DNA from: Richelia sp. UBA3308
GTDB lineage: Bacteria > Cyanobacteriota > Cyanobacteriia > Cyanobacteriales > Nostocaceae
Length of the DNA stretch: 14,360 nt
Direction of reading: 5' to 3'
Assembly: GCA_002361335.1 (NCBI GenBank)
Contig: DESS01000235.1
Coordinates: forward strand, 1 to 14,360
The notes below the pieces were generated by a model. It searched no databases, was not told where the DNA came from, and worked only from the letters and a program-made list of their open reading frames with translations. The position numbers were made by a program, and so were the translations under genes. This document shows positions 1 to 6,285 of this stretch, in pieces. How positions within the stretch are numbered: the first letter of the stretch is position 1; the number at the start of each line of letters is the position of its first letter.

Positions 1-13
1 GGGCTAATATTAC

Positions 14-69
14 AAAGCCTACCGTAAGGTAGGCGTTTAAATCTAGACGCCTACATAAAGGTAGGCTTT
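14..69 (-). terminator. Double-hairpin element behind the CHAT-NACHT gene
   Basis: Two 18-nt hairpins occur in tandem: GCCTAC (17-22) with GTAGGC (29-34), and GCCTAC (49-54) with GTAGGC (61-66). The outer ends AAAGCCTACC (14-23) and GGTAGGCTTT (60-69) are also complementary, so alternative folds exist. On the minus strand the second hairpin has a 7-bp stem followed by TTTG, which suits a transcription terminator about 95 nt downstream of the CHAT-NACHT stop codon. The T-run is short, so it may instead be a dispersed palindromic repeat that only happens to lie here. Confidence 0.5.
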
Positions 70-75
70 GATGTG

Positions 76-97
76 CCGCACCCTTACAGGGTGTCGG
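76..97. repeat. Small palindrome, CCGCACCCT type
   Basis: CACCCT (79-84) and AGGGTG (88-93) form a 6-bp stem with a 3-nt loop. The left flank and arm CCGCACCCTT (76-85) recurs at 12270-12279, just upstream of the S9 peptidase start, which suggests a dispersed short repeat. It lies between the CHAT-NACHT stop codon and the double hairpin and may help termination. Confidence 0.45.
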
Positions 98-162
98 ATA
101 AAATATTTATTAAAAGGATGCTCCCTCTGCAAAAGGAACAATGAAAATATTAATTAACAATT

Positions 163-3100
163 TCACCTCTGTAAAGAAGCAATATATTCCAAAAGCGAAC
201 GATGATAGAATATATAGCCTCCACCAGATTTTCGCAACAAAATTCTTTCAGCAGCGTAATCAAGAAAGTGGGCAAATTTTAAGGGAATGTAGCCATTTAT
301 CCATAAAATAAATCGCAGTGTAAAATGTTTTATTAAAACTAAGCCAGAAAATTGTCCACCAGCTAATCCAGCCAGTAATCCAACAGCTAATCCAATACTA
401 ATTACTTCATGAATATTATTTTCTGAATAAGGAATGCTAAAAATCATTCCTATTGGTATAAAGAATATTAAAAAACGCGCTGAATATTTAGCAGACCTAA
501 ATATTCCTTGATTGGGTTTATCTGTAGTCTCTATTTCTTTACCTTTATCTAATCCGCCAATTATTCCAGAAATTATAGTAAAAGTTAATAGTTCATGTAA
601 TATTTGGTTGTAACCAATATTATTATAATAGTTCGGAAGAAGAATAAAACGAATTACTACATAAATTAATCCTAAAAATAATCCATATTTCGTAAAACTT
701 AATGCTCTAGAATTAGACCATTTAATTGTATCTACTATTTTAATATTTATATTTGTAAGTCCTAATCCTAAAAATAAACCAAAAACAACTCCATCAATAA
801 GTAGAGGAGAGAGGAAAAGCACATAATTATTAAGTAATTCAGTAGAAAGATTTTGCGATATCATCGAAAATGTAATTACAAATGTAATTACAAACGTAGT
901 CAAAACATACAATAAACCACAGAATACTCCGGAAAATAACCCAGGTTGTAATCCAGATATAAGTGAAGATATTACACCAGATATTATTGAAGGTATTGCT
1001 AAGAAAGTTAGAGACACTAAATCACTTGTTACTTGCGTACCAAAATGTAATGTCATTGCTAGTCCGCCAATAATTCCAAAAATTACTCTTATTCCAAAAT
1101 TATATGTCCGCTTCTGAATATTAGTTTGCAACCAATCGGGCTGTATTTGTTCAATCAGAAGTTTACTCTGAGAACTTTCTTCCATTCTACGAGCTAACCA
1201 GATTAAATAATTCAAAGAGTTTTTTTTTGGATATTTATGACGAATAGTTCTTCGTTCAAACATCCGATTGATATAACTTTTAAACAGGTTTTGACTTCTT
1301 TCTTCTCCCGAATTTATTGCTTGCAATTCTTCTAAAGACATTTCCTGACAAGCAATAGTTATGATATTTAGCATTAAAGGGTTTGTAGCTAAAGAAAGCA
1401 GATTTTCATCTTCTTGCAACAATGTTTTCACTGCTGCAAGTTGCTCTCCTCCTTGATGTAAATAGCGATTAATTTGCTCTGTTGTTAAGGGTTGAATATA
1501 AATTGCTGCTTGAAATTGGAATCTTTCTGAGAGGGAGTTGTAATCTTGAATCCGACTACAGACAATAACTTCGGCTTGATTATTTTCTATTATGAATTCA
1601 TTAATTTTTCTAATGCATAACAAGCGTCTTTCTTCTTTTACTTCATCTAAACCATCAAGTAAGAGTAGCAGTTTTTGATTTTTTATCCAATCCTTTCCCT
1701 GAAGTTTTGGAATCTGATATTCTATATGGAGTTGCTCTACTAACCAATTAGCAAAAGTTTGATTTCCCCGAAAACTTCCCCAGCTCGAAAGGTTAAGCAC
1801 TAAAGGAATTGGTAAATTTTCATCTTCGAGAGTATCTGCAATCAAATCCCGAGCAATTTCTAAAAGAGTTGTGGTTTTACCAGAACCTGGTTCTCCCAAA
1901 ATCAGTAATGTTCGTCCTGTTGTAATTTCAAAACTACTATTCAATTCATCAAATACATCAATTGCTCTTGTACCTAAAGAAAGATTTCGCCTATGTTTTG
2001 ATGGTGTTTCAAATGCAATTCTACTAGGTAAATTTAAAGCATCGGGCTGTTGTTGTAAACCTAATTCTATTTTTATTTGATTTTGTAATTGGTTTTCTAA
2101 AATTGGTTTAATCCAACAATTATTAAGTTTGTTGAGTAAGGTTTGGCGATTATGGAACTCTTCCTTGGATATGGGTACTTGATTTAGTTCTCCAATAATT
2201 CTGCCACCAGTACGTCGGATTTGGTTCCATGTGACAGGCTCCCTACCTGAATTATCTACAATTACGGGTAACGCTGTAACTCCTGGTAATTTTTTTTCTA
2301 ATCCTTCAAGCTGTAACTTTTCCCTTGCTTCTCGCACTGATTGGTATAATGAATTGTCACAACCAAAAGACTGAAGAAAATAAAATAGAAATCTTTGCGC
2401 GACTATATCTGGTACAGATTCTCGCCAGACAATTACTTGAGGAATATTTAAATCGGCAATTGCTTGAGCTAAACCTAGTCCATTACAGGAATTAAAAATT
2501 ACTAGCTGCAATCCGTTATCTCTGGCTTTTCTGAGAGCTTTTCTAAGTTCTTTAATTTCAAGCCCTTCTTCATCTGGATTAATCTTTAACCAGCCAGTTG
2601 AACAATCTTCTTTGCTATCACTATGACCTGAAAAGCATATGATATCGAAAGCATCGTCCCAAAGTTCTGTAAATTCGGAGCGTTTTGGTTGATGTAAAAA
2701 CCTAGGAGATGCTCCCTTCCCTCGTAAATCTTTAATTAGCCTTTGATCAGTTTCAACATCAATATCTCCATCACCTCCACTGTTTTTAGAATTACCAAAA
2801 ATTCCCAAAATTCTGACTCTTCTAAGTCTCCTATTTTCCCGAGTCAAGTTATTTTCTTGATTAATAAAACTCGGTGGAAATTCATTCAGGCTAATAGCAA
2901 ATTCAATTTTGTAGTGATTTGGAAATAGGTTCCACCAATACCAAGGAAGTCTATGTAAAATATTTTGAGTTTCTGGTGATGATACCCCAGTAGTTTGAAT
3001 TACAAATCGAATTTCATCTTGAGGAGTTAATTGAAGAATTTTTTCTAAATCTTTCTTGGTAGGGATAAATATTTCTGAATCAAGCCACTCATTTAAATCA

Positions 3101-3396
3101 TCACGTAAAACAGCAGTATCATCATTGAAATCTTTGAAAGAGACGTGAGTCACCTGAGCATCTACAAAACCTCTTTGAAAATTATTAGATGCAAGGTTAT
3201 CTAGTAGAATTTGGTATTTTTCGCGCCAACTTTCAAATAATTTCGCTATGTAGGGAGCTGGAGGTAATTTCCCTGTTAAGCGTTGAAAATCTACTTGATT
3301 ATTTCCACGATTCAAATAAACCAGAATATTAATTATCTTAAATCCCTGGTCGAAAAAATCACCATCATTAGGCTGAAAAATAACCAGTTTTTCCAT
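163..3396 (-). CDS. CHAT protease - NACHT ATPase - multi-membrane-span protein (STAND type)
   Basis: The product has 1077 residues. Residues 1-185 are an N-terminal region I cannot name. A CHAT (caspase/HetF-type) peptidase domain covers about 190-380, with the probable catalytic His258 in FSGHSDS and Cys304 in FNSCNGLGLA; the flanking text (VRILGIFGNS, REARE) is characteristic of cyanobacterial CHAT proteins. A NACHT NTPase follows at about 490-700: Walker A GEPGSGKTT (501-509), Walker B LLLLLDGLDE (576-585), a VIVCSR motif (611-615) and NPLMLNI (672-678). Residues 768-1022 are very hydrophobic and could form roughly eight membrane helices. The protein ends with YHRSLLEYIASL, a tail I associate with NACHT proteins. 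I infer a membrane-bound, nucleotide-switched protease; the trigger and substrate are unknown. It is the last gene of a three-gene minus-strand cassette, 124 bp behind the DUF1822 gene. No clear Shine-Dalgarno sequence precedes the ATG, and the ORF is intact. Confidence 0.9.
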   Translation of the reverse strand: MEKLVIFQPNDGDFFDQGFKIINILVYLNRGNNQVDFQRLTGKLPPAPYIAKLFESWREKYQILLDNLASNNFQRGFVDAQVTHVSFKDFNDDTAVLRDDLNEWLDSEIFIPTKKDLEKILQLTPQDEIRFVIQTTGVSSPETQNILHRLPWYWWNLFPNHYKIEFAISLNEFPPSFINQENNLTRENRRLRRVRILGIFGNSKNSGGDGDIDVETDQRLIKDLRGKGASPRFLHQPKRSEFTELWDDAFDIICFSGHSDSKEDCSTGWLKINPDEEGLEIKELRKALRKARDNGLQLVIFNSCNGLGLAQAIADLNIPQVIVWRESVPDIVAQRFLFYFLQSFGCDNSLYQSVREAREKLQLEGLEKKLPGVTALPVIVDNSGREPVTWNQIRRTGGRIIGELNQVPISKEEFHNRQTLLNKLNNCWIKPILENQLQNQIKIELGLQQQPDALNLPSRIAFETPSKHRRNLSLGTRAIDVFDELNSSFEITTGRTLLILGEPGSGKTTTLLEIARDLIADTLEDENLPIPLVLNLSSWGSFRGNQTFANWLVEQLHIEYQIPKLQGKDWIKNQKLLLLLDGLDEVKEERRLLCIRKINEFIIENNQAEVIVCSRIQDYNSLSERFQFQAAIYIQPLTTEQINRYLHQGGEQLAAVKTLLQEDENLLSLATNPLMLNIITIACQEMSLEELQAINSGEERSQNLFKSYINRMFERRTIRHKYPKKNSLNYLIWLARRMEESSQSKLLIEQIQPDWLQTNIQKRTYNFGIRVIFGIIGGLAMTLHFGTQVTSDLVSLTFLAIPSIISGVISSLISGLQPGLFSGVFCGLLYVLTTFVITFVITFSMISQNLSTELLNNYVLFLSPLLIDGVVFGLFLGLGLTNINIKIVDTIKWSNSRALSFTKYGLFLGLIYVVIRFILLPNYYNNIGYNQILHELLTFTIISGIIGGLDKGKEIETTDKPNQGIFRSAKYSARFLIFFIPIGMIFSIPYSENNIHEVISIGLAVGLLAGLAGGQFSGLVLIKHFTLRFILWINGYIPLKFAHFLDYAAERILLRKSGGGYIFYHRSLLEYIASLQR

Positions 3397-3520
3397 TGTG
3401 ATATTTTGGTAGATGCTGCTTGCTTCTTTTGACAGAGGCTGCTTACAGAATTTTTATGCCTAGGTCTAAATACATAACCAAATATGTTAAGCGAACTACT
3501 ATAGCCAAATCATCAACAAT

Positions 3521-4429
3521 TTAGATAATGAAATTTTCAGTTACAACAGCATCACCTAACGAAATTTGAACGGTAAATTGGCTTCGGGGAGGTTCAATAA
3601 ATTTCAATTGAATTATATTGTCAGCCTCTCTTGCCTTTATTTCCGCAGATTCAGACTCAAGCACAATATTTAATCCTATACCAGGTGGTAGATACTCATA
3701 TCTATCCATGGGAATAATTTGTACTAGTACCTCTGTTTTGTCATCTGTTTGTGGTGTAATTGTAACAACCAAAGCTACTGATTTTTTATTTATTAATAAT
3801 CCCAAGTCTATTTTTTTGGTTCGGCTGACAGGTTGTTTTTTATCAGTTCGGGGTTTCCCCAAAGTCGATTCTCGTCTATAAGCTAATACTTTTTCTGTTG
3901 GCTGCCAGTCTTTTTGAAAGATTCCTTCAAGCCACTCACTAAGTTTAATTTTACTTATATTTTGTTGTAATAACCCTGGTAATTCTTCAAGGGGACGTAA
4001 CTGCGATCGCGAAATTTTTTCGGTTGCAGCTTTTTCTACAAATCCCAGTAATTTTGCTTCTGTAGCTATCTCTTCTATTTCAACAGCAATACAGTAAGTA
4101 CTTTCAAACCAAACTTCTTCTGGTACTTGAATAAACTCTTCATCTGGCAATACAGGTCTACATTCTATTTTGCCATAATCTTTTATGTCCAAATCTGCTA
4201 CATCCATTAAGGTTTGGGACAAAAAATCCCAACTATTACTTGCTTCTAAATCAGTTTCAAATCCTATATTTTGTAAATATAAATTTACAGCATATACTGC
4301 TAATGTATTACGATAGATTTGTTCACCTTTTTGTAAATTATCTTGATAGCGCTGAAATTTTTCTGCTATTAATTGAGCTTTTGGAGGTAGTGTTGCTCTT
4401 ATACCAAAAGAGGAGTTAGTATTGATCAT
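3521..4429 (-). CDS. DUF1822 family protein
   Basis: This 302-residue protein matches the cyanobacterial DUF1822 family, judged by memory of family motifs. These are the N-terminal helix pair with NTLAVYAVNLYL (41-52), the SWDFL segment (66-70), a VADLDIKDYGKIECRPVLP block (77-95), the VPEEVW motif (102-107) and LLGFV (127-131). A charged linker around 185-206 leads to IDLGLLI (207-213) and a beta-rich C-terminal part (217-302) that ends in a strand-like TENFII. There is no signal peptide, no membrane segment and no catalytic motif, so it is probably cytosolic. The function of the family is unknown. Its place between a sigma-like gene (64 bp upstream) and a CHAT-NACHT gene (124 bp downstream) suggests an adaptor or regulator in the same module; that is inference. 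The family call is strong and the role is open. Confidence 0.88.
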   Translation of the reverse strand: MINTNSSFGIRATLPPKAQLIAEKFQRYQDNLQKGEQIYRNTLAVYAVNLYLQNIGFETDLEASNSWDFLSQTLMDVADLDIKDYGKIECRPVLPDEEFIQVPEEVWFESTYCIAVEIEEIATEAKLLGFVEKAATEKISRSQLRPLEELPGLLQQNISKIKLSEWLEGIFQKDWQPTEKVLAYRRESTLGKPRTDKKQPVSRTKKIDLGLLINKKSVALVVTITPQTDDKTEVLVQIIPMDRYEYLPPGIGLNIVLESESAEIKAREADNIIQLKFIEPPRSQFTVQISLGDAVVTENFII

Positions 4430-4459
4430 GACTAATTAGTATTTTGTGCAAGGTGAATT

Positions 4460-4502
4460 TTAAATATTCTCTTAAATATTTTCTTAAATATTATTAAATA
4501 TT
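4460..4502. repeat. Four spaced copies of TTAAATATT
   Basis: TTAAATATT occurs at 4460-4468, 4472-4480, 4484-4492 and 4494-4502, with starts 12, 12 and 10 bp apart. The core AAATATT reads almost the same on both strands. The array covers the gap between the sigma-like gene and the DUF1822 gene and runs over the last codons of the former. Spacing near one helical turn could suit a protein-binding array, but simple AT-rich slippage is equally possible. Confidence 0.5.
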
Positions 4503-5381
4503 ATCTTTAATATAGCCCCTGTATTTATTTATGCAACGTTTATAGAAGGTGTATAAAGATTGCGGTTGCACATCAAACTGTTCTGCAATAGTTTTCATTT
4601 TATAACCATCACATAACATAATTACAACTTCTCTAAAGTTAGCTTGTGCTTTACCTTTAATATGCTCGTTTTTAAAAATGCCGGTATCATCTTGCTTAAT
4701 CAAATTTATGATTTTTCTAGATAATGTGAGTTCTTGTTTGGTATCAGGTATATTTGTGTAATCATTGTCATTTGGGTTGTCTTCAATCAGTAGTAAACTT
4801 GGTGATGTTTTTTGGTGCTTATCATGAGCTTTCAAGTAAAGATATTTTGAACAACCATTAAGCCAATTCATAAAGTGACTGATGTTTGAATTATTTTGAT
4901 TGCGACTTTTAATGTGGTCAAAATCTTTTATTTTCTCACAGATAAAACGCCATAACTGCATCTCATATTCATGGACAATATCTGGATAATAATTTGACGT
5001 TCGATAATTTAAATAAGGACGCTTCGCTTTACCGGAAAGTCGAGTAGCATAAAACAATTGCTGACAAGCTGATAGATACTCTTCTTTTTTTGGTGGGTAC
5101 AATTGTTGTTTCTGTTCATGAAGTATTTGACCTATTCTTTTAGCATTAATAGCTAAAATATCTATCCTTTGATATATTCCTTTTTTCAACAAATTATCCA
5201 AGCATAACTGTGTAAGGAATTTTTGCAATTCATCTTCATCATGTACATTAGATGCTTCAGATAAAAGTATCTGATATACCTGATGATGAATGTCTTGATG
5301 AATGTCAGGAATTCGCTTTTTTATCTCACAGTAAAGTTTGTGAGATTGCAGAAAATTACTAATTAGAGATTCTAACTCCAT
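4494..5381 (-). CDS. Atypical sigma-70-like protein with C-terminal HTH
   Basis: This 295-residue protein resembles the divergent sigma-70-family proteins of cyanobacteria. The C-terminus (about 247-290) has a helix-turn-helix of sigma region 4 type: a helix around REVVIMLCDGYKM, then TIAEQFDVQPQSLYTFYKRC, then a basic tail KYRGYIKD. The middle part (about 135-190, including YEMQLWRFICEKIKDFD and FMNWLNGCSKYLYLKAHD) is the counterpart of the region-2-like helices in these proteins. An aromatic, Trp-containing motif is kept, but a standard promoter-melting region 2 cannot be recognised with confidence. Residues 1-130 are helical and unassigned. It is the first gene of the minus-strand cassette and the likely regulator of it, either as an alternative sigma factor or as a DNA-binding protein derived from one. 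No clear Shine-Dalgarno sequence precedes the ATG. It may no longer bind RNA polymerase. Confidence 0.72.
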   Translation of the reverse strand: MELESLISNFLQSHKLYCEIKKRIPDIHQDIHHQVYQILLSEASNVHDEDELQKFLTQLCLDNLLKKGIYQRIDILAINAKRIGQILHEQKQQLYPPKKEEYLSACQQLFYATRLSGKAKRPYLNYRTSNYYPDIVHEYEMQLWRFICEKIKDFDHIKSRNQNNSNISHFMNWLNGCSKYLYLKAHDKHQKTSPSLLLIEDNPNDNDYTNIPDTKQELTLSRKIINLIKQDDTGIFKNEHIKGKAQANFREVVIMLCDGYKMKTIAEQFDVQPQSLYTFYKRCINKYRGYIKDNI

Positions 5382-5580
5382 TAGGAAGACTCTTGTTTAC
5401 AAGACGATATATTTACATGATTCCGGGAATTAGAATCAGAATTATGTAAATAAATATTAAGTAATATTAAATAAAAGTTTACATAAAAAATAGGTGAGTG
5501 AGGGGGTATAAGGATTTAGTTGATGGTGATTGAACTATCGATAATGATGAAATTAAAAATCAATCAGCACGAATTTTCCT
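5382..5580. other. Divergent control region of the cassette and the repeat-protein gene
   Basis: This 199-bp AT-rich stretch separates the minus-strand cassette from the plus-strand secreted-protein genes, so it should hold promoters for both. TTTACA-type words recur: TTTACA (5396-5401), TTTACAT (5412-5418), its inverse ATGTAAA (5444-5450) and TTTACAT again (5478-5484). A palindrome TTCCCGGAA-like core (TTCCGGGAA, 5421-5429) sits inside the inverted pair. A weak plus-strand promoter candidate is TTGATG (5520-5525) with TAATGA (5542-5547), 16 bp apart. Confidence 0.5.
5411..5451. promoter_or_regulatory. Candidate operator, ATTTACAT / ATGTAAAT inverted repeat
   Basis: ATTTACAT (5411-5418) and ATGTAAAT (5444-5451) are perfect 8-bp inverse copies separated by 25 bp. 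They lie 30-70 bp upstream of the sigma-like start codon. The position suits a site for auto-regulation by the HTH protein or another regulator. The high A+T content raises the chance of coincidence. Confidence 0.35.
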
Positions 5581-6141
5581 ATGAAAACTGACTTTTTTAA
5601 CATGGCTCATAAAAGTCGTAGACAGTTTATCCAATTACTAGGCTTAAGTACGGCATTGGTTACATTTGGGTCGATTGGAAGAAAAACTTTAGCACAGTCT
5701 AATTCCCAGTATCATTACCTCAAGCAACAGTTTTCCGGGAAATATGTATGCTCTGGAGAAACAGAGAATGGAGGTAAAATATGGTTTTGGGGTCCTATAC
5801 CTGAAGGACATGAATCAAGGTATAAATTTGACCTGAATGATACCGGAGATGGTTATCACTATATTAGGCACCAGTTTTCTGGGAAGTATGTATGTTCTGG
5901 AGAGACGGAAAACGGGGGAAAACTATGGCTTTGGGGTCCTATACCTGAAGGACATGAAGCTAGATATAAATTTGAACTGATTGATACCGGAGATGGTTAT
6001 CACTATCTTAAACACCAGTTTTCTGGGAAATATGTATGTTCTGGAGAGACAGAGAACGGAGGAAAACTATGGCTTTGGGGTCCTATCCCTGATGGACATG
6101 AAGCTAGATATAAATTTGAATTGGATTCTGTAAGAGCTTAA
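5581..6141 (+). CDS. Tat-exported protein of three 48-residue repeats, possible beta-trefoil
   Basis: The 186-residue product starts with a twin-arginine-like signal: SRRQF (12-16), a hydrophobic stretch LLGLSTALVTFG and a likely cleavage after LAQ (39). The mature part is three tandem repeats of 48 residues at 44-91, 92-139 and 140-186. Each carries the pattern YHYLK-QFSGKYVCSGETENGGK-W-WGPIP-GHE-RYKF. The SGKYV...GG...LW...KF pattern and the threefold design recall ricin-like beta-trefoil lectins, so a carbohydrate-binding role is possible; I cannot confirm the fold. Each repeat has a single Cys (57, 105, 153). Met8 is an alternative start that places the RR closer to the N-terminus; neither start has a clear Shine-Dalgarno sequence. 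It is divergent from the cassette and 144 bp ahead of a second exported protein. Confidence 0.8.
   Translation: MKTDFFNMAHKSRRQFIQLLGLSTALVTFGSIGRKTLAQSNSQYHYLKQQFSGKYVCSGETENGGKIWFWGPIPEGHESRYKFDLNDTGDGYHYIRHQFSGKYVCSGETENGGKLWLWGPIPEGHEARYKFELIDTGDGYHYLKHQFSGKYVCSGETENGGKLWLWGPIPDGHEARYKFELDSVRA
5710..6138 (+). repeat. Three tandem 144-bp coding repeats
   Basis: The repeat units start at 5710, 5854 and 5998, each at a Tyr codon. Units two and three are almost identical in DNA over most of their length, including synonymous positions, while unit one differs more. This points to recent duplication or ongoing gene conversion. The last unit loses similarity only in its final few codons. Confidence 0.9.
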
Positions 6142-6175
6142 TAATACGGTAAGTACCTCTTCGTTCAGCGTTTTT

Positions 6176-6195
6176 GTGAATCTTTCTAGACTCAC
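6176..6195. other. Short hairpin behind the repeat-protein gene
   Basis: GTGAATCT (6176-6183) can pair with AGACTCAC (6188-6195) around a TTCT loop, with one A-C mismatch. It begins about 35 nt after the stop codon. No T-run follows, so a classical terminator is unlikely. Confidence 0.35.
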
Positions 6196-6205
6196 AGTAT
6201 GGATA

Positions 6206-6246
6206 TTGCATAGTAGAGCACCTCAATCTCTTCCTCTATTATGCAA
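6206..6246 (+). other. 13-bp hairpin in the leader of the beta-propeller gene
   Basis: TTGCATAGTAGAG (6206-6218) is complementary to CTCTATTATGCAA (6234-6246) with one G-T wobble position and a 15-nt loop. It ends 39 nt before the next start codon and is not followed by a T-run. It could protect mRNA ends or tune expression between the two secreted-protein genes, or be a small mobile repeat. Confidence 0.5.
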
Positions 6247-6285
6247 GGTCTTAATTATTAATCAGTCAACAAAGGAAAAGGTTAA

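Noticed and set aside
1871..2080. Small plus-strand ORF opposite the NACHT domain
   Set aside because: It lies wholly inside the CHAT-NACHT gene on the other strand, and its text mirrors the Walker A region; a shadow of the real gene.
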